From Scatomonas sp963649395 (GTDB lineage Bacteria > Bacillota > Clostridia > Lachnospirales > Lachnospiraceae), in assembly GCA_963649395.1 (NCBI GenBank), contig CAVJHW010000018.1, positions 1-27,681 on the forward strand: a stretch of DNA of 27,681 nucleotides, in the 5' to 3' direction. The translations under genes were made by a program, and so were the position numbers. Under the pieces are notes generated by a model. That model did no database searches, was not told where the DNA came from, and worked only from the letters and a program-made list of their open reading frames with translations. Below, piece by piece: positions 21,649 to 27,681 of the stretch (positions are counted from its first letter, which is position 1; each line of letters starts with the position of its first letter).

Positions 21649-24033
21649 TCAAATATGGGTCTGCGTTGTTCTGGAAATGATATCACCCTGGGTCTCAGGT
21701 CCTAGCTCGGTAAAGTAGGCGGTATAACCGGCTACACGAATCAGAAGATCGCTGTGATCCTCCGGATGCTCCTGGGCATCATGAAGAACCTCAGGATCCA
21801 CCACATTGAACTGCACATGGAAGACACCCATAGCGCACAGGCTCTTCAGATAACCCATCAGAGACTCTACGCCCTTGTCCCCCTTGGCAAAGGCGGGATC
21901 CAGCTTCTGATTCAGCAAGGTTCCCTGATTGAAACGAACATGGGGAATGTTGGAGCAGCTTCTCAAAACAGCGCTCATGCCGTTGGTATCGGTTCCCTGG
22001 TTGGGGCTGATGCCGTCTCCCAGGGGCAGATAAGCTCTTCTTCCGGAAGGCAGAGCTCCCACCTCCATACCGAAGGGGGTATTGCCGGATACCGGCAGGA
22101 TACCGCCATTGTAATGACCATAGGGGTTGGAGAAGCTCTCGATATAGTCTGCAATGAAATTGAAGATATATCTTGCCAGCTTGTTGGCCTCTTCATCATC
22201 GTTGCCATACTTGGTTGCTCTCGCGCACAGAGCCTGAATGGACTCGTATCCCTCGAAATTAGCCTCCAAAGCCTTGCACAAGGTGTCCATGTCCACAGCC
22301 TTCTTGTCGTATACCAGTTCCTTCACAGCCAGAATACTGTTGATCAGGTCTGCCACACCAATGGCATCCAGACCGTCTCCCACATTATACTTGGCCCCGC
22401 CCACTGCATAGTCTTTGGCACTTTCAATACACTCCTTGAAGGTAAGAGAAGCAACGGGGCATTCCATCTCTCTTACGATCTGGGTACATACCAGATTGCC
22501 TTCCACCACAGCCTTCAGGACAAAGCAAATCTGCGTCTTTACAGCCTCAAAGAACTGATCGAAATTAGCGAATTTCCGGGGATCGCCGGTTCTGGCTCCT
22601 GCATAGCGATCGTACTTGCGGCTCTTGCCGTCATTCAAAGCGAATTCTACGATGGATCCCAAGTTGTAATCCGCATAGGAGGTATAGCAGCGCTGCTTGC
22701 CTGCCAAACTGGTTTCTACACAGCCGCAGGGATTCCAGTAGTAGGCCTCCTTCATAGGCACACCCTTGTTCATCATCATCATGATTCCCACCTGGTCATT
22801 GTGGAAGGCCGGGAATCCAGTACCCAGCTGCATCAGCTCCACTACCTTCTTCAGGAAGCGGTCAGGATTGCGGGACAGATTATACTTCACCGACAGGGAA
22901 GGCTGATACATCTGCACATCCATAGTGGCCTGCAGAACCATATAGGATACGTCATTGACCGCATCCATGCCATTCTCATCCACACCGCCTACGCAGAGAT
23001 TCTGGAACATGGGATAACCGGCGGAATAACGGGCAGTCGTGGCATCCTGCAGCATGCACTGCTCAGAGAACTTCACCCAGAGACAATCCAGCAGCTCCTG
23101 TGCCTGATCCTCTGTGATCCTTCCTGCCTCCAGATCTGCCTTATAATAAGGATACATATACTGGTCAAAGCAGCCCGGATTATAGCTGGGAGCCTCATGC
23201 TCCATGAAAACACAGATGTGAAGGAAATACATGGACTGAATGGCTTCCCGGAAGGTTCTTGCGGGCTTCTCCGGCACCCAATCGCAGACCTCTGCGATCT
23301 CCAGCAATTCCTGCTTTCTCTTGGCATCCTTTTCCTCTTCTGCCATAGCCTTGGCCTTGGCGCTGTAGCGCTTGCCCAGCTGACGAAGACCATCTGCCAC
23401 ATAGGACAGGGCTCTCAGATAGGTCAGCTTCTCATAATCTCCTGCCTTGGAGATATCCAGGGTATCTCTCACCGCCTGGATCCGCCTCTCGATTCCCTCA
23501 ACACCTTCGTTGATAATCATGGCATAATCCGGTGTCAGTTCTCCCCATCCTCTTACGCACTTACGGTCGATATAAATAGCTCCGCAATCCCGCAGGGTTC
23601 TCACTACCTCCGGCATTTGCTTTTCCCACTTCTCATTGATGGAACGTCCCTTCCAATAGGGCTTTACAATATCCAGGAAAAGCTTCCGATCCTCATCCCT
23701 CAGGTGGAAGGGATCGTATTGACGCTCATTCAGAGTATCAATCTCCCGGTCAATGAAGGACCAGCAATCGTCCGGACATACCAGTCCGCCCCTCTGCTTG
23801 CTGCCGGAGTTACCTACGATCAGCTCGTCATCCCAGATAGGAATAGACTTTTCCATACATTGCTTGCGGATGGCATAAGCCTTCTGTACCACATGAGGCT
23901 CCCCCTCAGACTCCTGAAAACCCCTAGTCAGGATCACCGCATTCTCCATATCAATCTCCGGGTAAGTACTCAGCACCCGGGCCTTCAGTCGGTTCACACG
24001 CTCCATATAGCTTTTTTCGCTCTTTGCTTGCAT
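21649..24033 (-). CDS. Glycyl radical enzyme, C-x-E class (dehydratase/lyase/decarboxylase type), substrate unknown
   Basis: A 794-residue glycyl radical enzyme. The C terminus has the radical loop RVAGYTAYF (Gly769) followed by the usual DIISRT ending. The thiyl site is NPCGCVETS, with Cys438 as thiyl cysteine and Glu440 as the base, the C-x-E arrangement of diol dehydratases, choline lyase, hydroxyproline dehydratase and arylacetate decarboxylases, and not the Cys-Cys of pyruvate formate-lyase. Other family blocks are GNSGSKQRGG, SYNPGCFDQYMYPYY, GGAKYNVGDG and GNTPFGMEVGALPSGRRA. Aligned by hand to choline lyase, the region after C-x-E keeps the Thr but has Asp where choline lyase has Tyr506, so choline is not the likely substrate. 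The start at 24033 is preferred because GGTGGG lies just before it; 24045 has AAAGG directly abutting. It is the first gene of a sigma-54 operon with its activase. Confidence 0.92.
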   Translation of the reverse strand: MQAKSEKSYMERVNRLKARVLSTYPEIDMENAVILTRGFQESEGEPHVVQKAYAIRKQCMEKSIPIWDDELIVGNSGSKQRGGLVCPDDCWSFIDREIDTLNERQYDPFHLRDEDRKLFLDIVKPYWKGRSINEKWEKQMPEVVRTLRDCGAIYIDRKCVRGWGELTPDYAMIINEGVEGIERRIQAVRDTLDISKAGDYEKLTYLRALSYVADGLRQLGKRYSAKAKAMAEEEKDAKRKQELLEIAEVCDWVPEKPARTFREAIQSMYFLHICVFMEHEAPSYNPGCFDQYMYPYYKADLEAGRITEDQAQELLDCLWVKFSEQCMLQDATTARYSAGYPMFQNLCVGGVDENGMDAVNDVSYMVLQATMDVQMYQPSLSVKYNLSRNPDRFLKKVVELMQLGTGFPAFHNDQVGIMMMMNKGVPMKEAYYWNPCGCVETSLAGKQRCYTSYADYNLGSIVEFALNDGKSRKYDRYAGARTGDPRKFANFDQFFEAVKTQICFVLKAVVEGNLVCTQIVREMECPVASLTFKECIESAKDYAVGGAKYNVGDGLDAIGVADLINSILAVKELVYDKKAVDMDTLCKALEANFEGYESIQALCARATKYGNDDEEANKLARYIFNFIADYIESFSNPYGHYNGGILPVSGNTPFGMEVGALPSGRRAYLPLGDGISPNQGTDTNGMSAVLRSCSNIPHVRFNQGTLLNQKLDPAFAKGDKGVESLMGYLKSLCAMGVFHVQFNVVDPEVLHDAQEHPEDHSDLLIRVAGYTAYFTELGPETQGDIISRTTQTHI

Positions 24034-24072
24034 GAATCCCACCATCCTTTCTCAATTTTGGGGCCGCCTGTT

Positions 24073-24111
24073 CCGTCGGCTCTTCTTCGTGGCGGTGCCA
24101 CCTTCCGACGG
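24073..24111 (-). other. Double hairpin in the GRE 5' leader
   Basis: CCGTCGG (24073-24079) pairs with CCGACGG (24105-24111), enclosing a second perfect stem GTGGC-GGT-GCCAC (24089-24101). It lies between the predicted transcript start and the GRE ribosome site, and it may stabilise this mRNA's 5' end. Confidence 0.45.
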
Positions 24112-24141
24112 CATAAATGTTTACCGTCTTGCTTATATTAT

Positions 24142-24158
24142 ATGCAAGTATCGTGCCA
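24142..24158 (-). promoter_or_regulatory. Sigma-54 (RpoN) -24/-12 promoter of the GRE operon
   Basis: The minus strand reads TGGCACGATACTTGCAT. This is a perfect match to TGGCAC-N5-TTGCA/T with the invariant GG and GC exactly ten bases apart. Transcription would start near 24130, leaving a leader of about 97 bases to the start at 24033. The divergent gene encodes a sigma-54 activator, which makes the assignment strong. Confidence 0.93.
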
Positions 24159-24242
24159 GTTTTTCTTTTCCTGCAAATTTTATCCGAATTCCGTGCAAAA
24201 TAAACATTTTCACAGGTCTTTTCCCCTCGAATTTAGGCTTTA

Positions 24243-24271
24243 TTGACATTTTTATCCCGATATTCTATACT
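24243..24271 (+). promoter_or_regulatory. Sigma-70 promoter of the sigma-54 activator gene
   Basis: A perfect TTGACA at 24243-24248, 17 bases, TATACT at 24266-24271. The transcript would start near 24278 and have a leader of about 118 bases. The candidate enhancer repeats overlap the start point, so the activator may limit its own synthesis. Confidence 0.85.
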
Positions 24272-24272
24272 A

Positions 24273-24316
24273 GATGCAACTATTTTATGCATATTTTCGC
24301 GGGTGTCTGCAACTTA
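24273..24316. promoter_or_regulatory. Candidate enhancer (upstream activator sites) for the GRE promoter
   Basis: The stretch holds a dyad ATGCA-N9-TGCAT (24274-24292 approximately) and the direct repeat TGCAACT at about 24275 and 24310, 35 bases or roughly three helical turns apart. It lies 115-175 bases upstream of the GRE transcription start, the usual distance for sigma-54 enhancer sites. More TGCAA copies occur at about 24172 and 24195. The exact recognition sequence is inferred. Confidence 0.45.
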
Positions 24317-24395
24317 TCATTGCCCTGCTGGGATTTACCCCCTTCACAGAAGGCTAAAATCACTGCAGACAGGCCCTTTTCCATGGAGGCTTTTT

Positions 24396-26150
24396 ATGAA
24401 ATATACAGAATTATTCGATTTGCTGCACCACTGCGGGCTAGGGGCGGTTCTTCTCTCCCCGGAGGACTCCATTCTGGATATCAATCGCCAGGGAGACCTC
24501 TTTTTGAAGGGGAATGGCTGCCTGAAGGGAAGCTCTCTTCGCTCCTTCGCCCCCTATCTGTGCCTTGTGGCCGACACTTCCCCGGGAGGATTCCAAAAGA
24601 CCGCACCTTTTCATTGCACCAAGGCTTCCGAAGAGAAATATGGCAACCCCTCCTTCCGCCAATATCTCCTGCCCGTATGCATCCTCCAATCTCAGGACTT
24701 CCCACCCGACAGTCGAGTGGTAGTCTTTCGGGATGCCACAGACCGTTTCTTCTCCCAGGTACTGGAGCATGTCTTTCAGCAGATGAACGAGGCCGTCACC
24801 ATTTGGGATCACCACTGCCGCATTCTGATGATCAACAAGGCCGGGGAGAAGCTGGAATCCCACCTGTCCGATGATGTTCTGGGCAAGGAGGGAACCTCCC
24901 TCTACAAGGCCAGCAAGGATAGTATTCTTGCCATGCCCAAGGTATTAAAGGACAAGAAGCCCCTTCTCAACCTGCGCCAGGACGTCTTCACCAACTCTGG
25001 CAAGGAGCTGGAGATGGTCTCCAACAATTACCCGGTCCTGATGGAAGGGGAAGCCATGGCCGCCTACAGCATGATGGTGGATCACTCCTCTATCACCGAG
25101 CTTCACAACCGCATCGGAGAATTGCAACGGGCCCTGGCCCATACGGATCCGGGGAACCCACCCAAAACCGACTCCGGCCTAACCGCCCACTATAGCTTCA
25201 GTGATATCTGCTTCACCAGTTCTTCCATCCGGACTCTCATCGAACGCAGCAAAATGATCGCCCTGTCTGATTCACCGGTTCTCATCTATGGAGAAACCGG
25301 CACCGGCAAGGAATTATTTGCCCAGAGCATCCACAATGCCAGCAGCCGCAAGGATCGCCCCTTTCTGGCCATCAACTGTGCCGCTATCCCGGAAACCCTG
25401 CTGGAAAGCACCCTGTTCGGAACCGAAAAAGGTGCCTATACCGGCTCCATCCAGAGACAGGGTCTTCTGGAATTAGCCCATACAGGCACCTTACTATTAG
25501 ATGAAATCAATTCCATGGATATTCAGCTCCAGGCAAAGCTCCTGCGCTTTCTCCAGGAGGGAGAATTCCGCCGGGTAGGAGGTACGAGAAACATTCAGGT
25601 GGATGTGCGAATCATCTCTAATACCAACATGGAACCCATGGAAGCCATCCAAAAAAATCAGATGCGCAGTGACCTCTACTACCGCCTGGGCATCGCCAAT
25701 CTTACCATTCCGCCCCTGCGGGAGCGCAAGGAGGATATTCCCACCCTGGCGCAAAGCTTTATCTTAAAAGCCCGCAAAAAAACCGGGAAATCCGTCCAGG
25801 GTCTAGATCCGCAGACCCTGACTCTCTTCCTTTCCTACAACTGGCCGGGCAATGTCCGGGAGCTGCAGCATGCCATCGAATACAGCATGACCATCCTGCC
25901 CTTTGACCGCTCCACGATTACACCAGAATACTTGCCGGACCATATCCTGCAGGCAGCTGCTGTAACTGGGGAAACGAAATCACAGCAGGCGCCGCAGGAT
26001 AACCTGGTACGTCTTGCGTCCCAGGAGGCTGCCCGTGCCTTGATCCGGCAAGCCATGCACTCCCACAAGGGAAATATTTCTGAAACTGCCAAGGCTCTGG
26101 GCATCTCCCGCCAAAATCTGCAGAGATACCTCAAAACCCTGGGATTATAG
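24396..26150 (+). CDS. Sigma-54-dependent transcriptional activator with PAS sensor
   Basis: A 584-residue bacterial enhancer-binding protein. The N-terminal part (about 1-240) looks like one or two PAS-type sensor modules (FDLLHHCGLGAVLLSPEDSI and FQQMNEAVTIWDHHCRILMI). The AAA+ domain has Walker A GETGTGKE at 299-306, the sigma-54 contact loop GAYTGS at 346-351 (a conservative variant of GAFTGA), Walker B GTLLLDE near 365, and an arginine-rich sensor region. The C terminus is a Fis-type helix-turn-helix (NISETAKALGISRQNLQRYL). The ATG at 24396 has GGAGG six bases before it; the frame is open back to 24243 but that lies inside the promoter. There is no receiver domain, so a small molecule, perhaps the pathway substrate, is the likely signal. 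It is divergent from the GRE operon and presumably activates it. Confidence 0.95.
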   Translation: MKYTELFDLLHHCGLGAVLLSPEDSILDINRQGDLFLKGNGCLKGSSLRSFAPYLCLVADTSPGGFQKTAPFHCTKASEEKYGNPSFRQYLLPVCILQSQDFPPDSRVVVFRDATDRFFSQVLEHVFQQMNEAVTIWDHHCRILMINKAGEKLESHLSDDVLGKEGTSLYKASKDSILAMPKVLKDKKPLLNLRQDVFTNSGKELEMVSNNYPVLMEGEAMAAYSMMVDHSSITELHNRIGELQRALAHTDPGNPPKTDSGLTAHYSFSDICFTSSSIRTLIERSKMIALSDSPVLIYGETGTGKELFAQSIHNASSRKDRPFLAINCAAIPETLLESTLFGTEKGAYTGSIQRQGLLELAHTGTLLLDEINSMDIQLQAKLLRFLQEGEFRRVGGTRNIQVDVRIISNTNMEPMEAIQKNQMRSDLYYRLGIANLTIPPLRERKEDIPTLAQSFILKARKKTGKSVQGLDPQTLTLFLSYNWPGNVRELQHAIEYSMTILPFDRSTITPEYLPDHILQAAAVTGETKSQQAPQDNLVRLASQEAARALIRQAMHSHKGNISETAKALGISRQNLQRYLKTLGL

Positions 26151-26166
26151 CAGCAAGTACTGCTGA

Positions 26167-26406
26167 TTAGTCTATATTGGTAACAACGAATTCTACCAAT
26201 TTGGCCATATCCTCCGGATTGCTGGCAAGAATCTCCATCTCAGGGATCTTGCCTCCGGAGAAGATATTGGCGCAAACCACCAAGCGGGACAGCTGGGACT
26301 TCAGATTCAGGCGGTCTCCTTCCGCTGTTACCAGCTCCACTCTTCCCTCGCACTTCTCTATGGTAGCAAAAAAGCCTTCTATATCCTTGATATTATAAAA
26401 TTTCAT
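26167..26406 (-). CDS. Small HPr-like protein downstream of LivF
   Basis: A 79-residue protein, MKFYNIKDIEGFF at the start. The central GRVELVTAEGDRLNLKSQL and the ending SNPEDMAKLVEFVVTNID resemble the strand-helix pattern of HPr phosphocarrier proteins, but the phosphorylatable His of HPr is missing, so a true phosphotransfer role is unlikely. I recall similar short proteins as conserved and uncharacterised in Lachnospiraceae. AAAGGG lies seven bases before the ATG. It starts 23 bases after the LivF stop and is probably in the same transcript. It ends 16 bases from the converging activator gene, with no obvious terminator between. Function unknown. Confidence 0.7.
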   Translation of the reverse strand: MKFYNIKDIEGFFATIEKCEGRVELVTAEGDRLNLKSQLSRLVVCANIFSGGKIPEMEILASNPEDMAKLVEFVVTNID

Positions 26407-26429
26407 CTATTTTCCCTTTCCTGTGGTCA

Positions 26430-27134
26430 TCAAAGGCCCAGATAAGCCTTCTGAATGTGGTCGCTGGCCAGAAGCTCGCTGCTCCTACCGGACAGGACAA
26501 CCCGGCCATCCTCCAAGACATAAGCCCGATCCGCCACCTGCAGGGTGGTATTGACATTCTGCTCCACCAGCAGAATAGATACCCCCTCCTGGGTCAGTTT
26601 TTTCAAGGTCTCCAACACCTGAAGAACAATATTGGGAGCCAGACCCAGAGAAGGCTCATCGATCAGCATAGCCTTGGGGTTGGACATCAGACCTCGGGCA
26701 ATGGCCAGCATCTTCCGCTCGCCGCCGCTGAGAGTTCCCGCATTTTGCTTGAGCCTCTCCCTCAGACGAGGGAACATGTCCAGCACCTTCTCATAGGTTT
26801 CCTTAATCTTATCCTTATCCTTGATGGCATAAGCCCCCATCTTCAGATTCTGCTGTATAGTCATTCCGGAGAAGAGAGAGCCATCGTCCGTGATATAGCT
26901 CAGCCCCTTCTTCATAATCTCCTGGACCGTGCAATGAGCGATATCCTCTCCGTCAAAGATTACCTTTCCGCTGGTGGGGGTAATAATATTGGAAATAGCA
27001 CGCAAGGTGGTGGTTTTTCCGGCGCCATTAGGACCTACCAGAGCCACAAACTCTCCTTCTTCCACCTCCAGGGACACATCCCACAGGACGCCCAGCTTGC
27101 CATATCCGGCATTCATATGTTCTAATTTCAGCAA
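26430..27134 (-). CDS. livF: LivF-type ABC transporter ATPase (branched-chain amino acid/amide importer)
   Basis: A complete ATPase of about 234 residues of the hydrophobic amino acid uptake (HAAT) family, which powers import of branched-chain amino acids, urea, amides or related compounds with LivG, LivH/LivM and a binding protein. Walker A is GPNGAGKTTTLRAI, the signature is LSGGERKMLAIARG, Walker B is AMLIDEPSLGLAP, and the H-loop region is LLVEQNVNT. The frame also opens with GTG at 27143, but that codon overlaps the AGGAGG ribosome site; the TTG at 27134 lies eight bases after the site and is the likelier start. It begins 18 bases after the LivG stop. Cytoplasmic face of the membrane complex. 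Confidence 0.92.
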   Translation of the reverse strand: MLKLEHMNAGYGKLGVLWDVSLEVEEGEFVALVGPNGAGKTTTLRAISNIITPTSGKVIFDGEDIAHCTVQEIMKKGLSYITDDGSLFSGMTIQQNLKMGAYAIKDKDKIKETYEKVLDMFPRLRERLKQNAGTLSGGERKMLAIARGLMSNPKAMLIDEPSLGLAPNIVLQVLETLKKLTQEGVSILLVEQNVNTTLQVADRAYVLEDGRVVLSGRSSELLASDHIQKAYLGL

Positions 27135-27152
27135 TTCTGTCACCTCCTGTCA

Positions 27153-27681
27153 TCAATGCACATCTGTCTTACCAAGATATGCAGTGATTACCCTTTCATC
27201 CGCTAATACTTCCTGGGGAACTCCTTCTGCAATCTTGGTGCCAAACTCCAGCACGATTACTCGGTCACAGATACCGGTAATGAATCGCATCAAATGCTCA
27301 ATACAGATAATCGTCACACCACTATCTCGAATCTTAGCTACCAGATCAATAAAATCCGGTAATTCCGCCGGTGTCAAGCCGGCTGCTACCTCATCCATCA
27401 AAAGCAGCTTGCAATCCGTTGCCAGGGAACGAGCCAGCTCCAGACGCTTCAGCTGGATGGTATTCAGATTCTCCACCACCGTATCCACCGGCAAGGGAAA
27501 TTGTACAAAATCCAGGAGCTCCCGGGCTTTTTCCGCTGCTCCCTTGGGCTTTTGGGCTCCAAAGACCCGGCCTACCATTACATTCTCCAGGGCTGTCATC
27601 TTAGGAAAGCCCCGCACATTCTGGAAGGTTCTGGAAATGCCCAGATGGCACAGCTTCTCCTGGGGAAGACCCGTGATCTCC
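27153..27681 (-). CDS. livG: LivG-type ABC transporter ATPase (partial, start beyond the right edge)
   Basis: The frame is open to the window end; 175 residues plus the stop are visible. The Q-loop region HLGISRTFQNVRGF, Walker B LLLMDEVAAGLTP and the H-loop IICIEHLMRF place it as LivG. The usual signature motif reads LNTIQLKRLELARSL here in place of the common L-S/P-x-G-Q form, so the LSGGQ Gly pair is lost; the partner LivF keeps a perfect LSGGE. The Walker A segment lies outside the window. It precedes LivF by 18 bases. The permeases and the substrate-binding protein are expected further right and would help name the substrate. Confidence 0.9.
   Translation of the reverse strand, partial: EITGLPQEKLCHLGISRTFQNVRGFPKMTALENVMVGRVFGAQKPKGAAEKARELLDFVQFPLPVDTVVENLNTIQLKRLELARSLATDCKLLLMDEVAAGLTPAELPDFIDLVAKIRDSGVTIICIEHLMRFITGICDRVIVLEFGTKIAEGVPQEVLADERVITAYLGKTDVH

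Noticed and set aside
21649..24033. Choline trimethylamine-lyase (CutC) identity for the GRE
   Set aside because: The C-x-E motif fits but the following residues do not match choline lyase (Asp at the Tyr506 position, Thr for Pro after the Glu), the C-terminal half differs from remembered CutC sequence, and there are no microcompartment genes.
21754..24246. An 830-codon open frame on the plus strand opposite the GRE
   Set aside because: It is antisense to a gene with all GRE motifs, has no ribosome site or recognisable domain, and its translation is rich in His/Leu/Ile as expected of a mirror frame.
8711..24300. The 14-base sequence ATGCATATTTTCGC present both at 8711-8724 and at 24287-24300, each upstream of a catabolic gene
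   Set aside because: Suggestive placement, but in a window this size one or a few exact 14-base matches are expected by chance and the flanks do not match; kept only as a note.

Overview
The window looks like a piece of an anaerobic Clostridia chromosome, probably a gut-type Lachnospiraceae relative (family level is inference). It has about 50-55% GC, strong AGGAGG ribosome sites and TTGACA/TATAAT-type promoters. It encodes oxygen-sensitive or radical enzymes: a single-chain pyruvate:ferredoxin oxidoreductase, 4-hydroxybutyryl-CoA dehydratase, and a glycyl radical enzyme (GRE) with its activase. A run of 10 N inside a gene (11751-11760) marks a draft assembly. I see no tRNA, rRNA, transposase, integrase or CRISPR array.

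Left part (1-3340): the start of an AraC-type regulator runs off the left edge. An opine/octopine-dehydrogenase-family enzyme is divergent from a GntR/FCD regulator, with a perfect 11-bp inverted repeat between their promoters. A TetR regulator follows the GntR gene and ends in a strong terminator.

Central plus-strand part (3366-11476): a consensus sigma-70 promoter drives pyruvate:ferredoxin oxidoreductase, then 4-hydroxybutyryl-CoA dehydratase with all four Fe-S ligands. A 404-base gap rich in palindromes and stem-loops precedes a xylose-isomerase-like TIM-barrel protein and the first MttB-family (trimethylamine methyltransferase-like, non-pyrrolysine) protein. A perfect 20-bp hairpin separates this from pyruvate carboxylase on the other strand; that gene is complete except for the assembly gap in front of its biotinyl domain. 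A MATE transporter lies upstream of it.

Right part (16731-26150), the most interesting: a minus-strand operon of GRE, GRE activase, a second MttB-family protein, iron-type alcohol dehydrogenase and a two-cupin protein, closed by a terminator. Its promoter is a textbook sigma-54 -24/-12 element. The divergent gene is a PAS-containing sigma-54 activator with its own sigma-70 promoter and a candidate enhancer site about 130 bp from the -12. No microcompartment genes and no corrinoid protein are present. I read this as an inducible catabolic module in which the GRE cleaves or dehydrates a small substrate, possibly a methylated or quaternary amine, the dehydrogenase handles the carbonyl product, and the MttB homologue handles a methyl-bearing substrate or product. 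The substrate is not readable from the sequence.

Right edge: LivG and LivF ATPases of a branched-chain-amino-acid/amide-type ABC importer and a small HPr-like protein converge on the activator gene. The ATPases may belong to an uptake system for the catabolic substrates, but that is only inferred from proximity.
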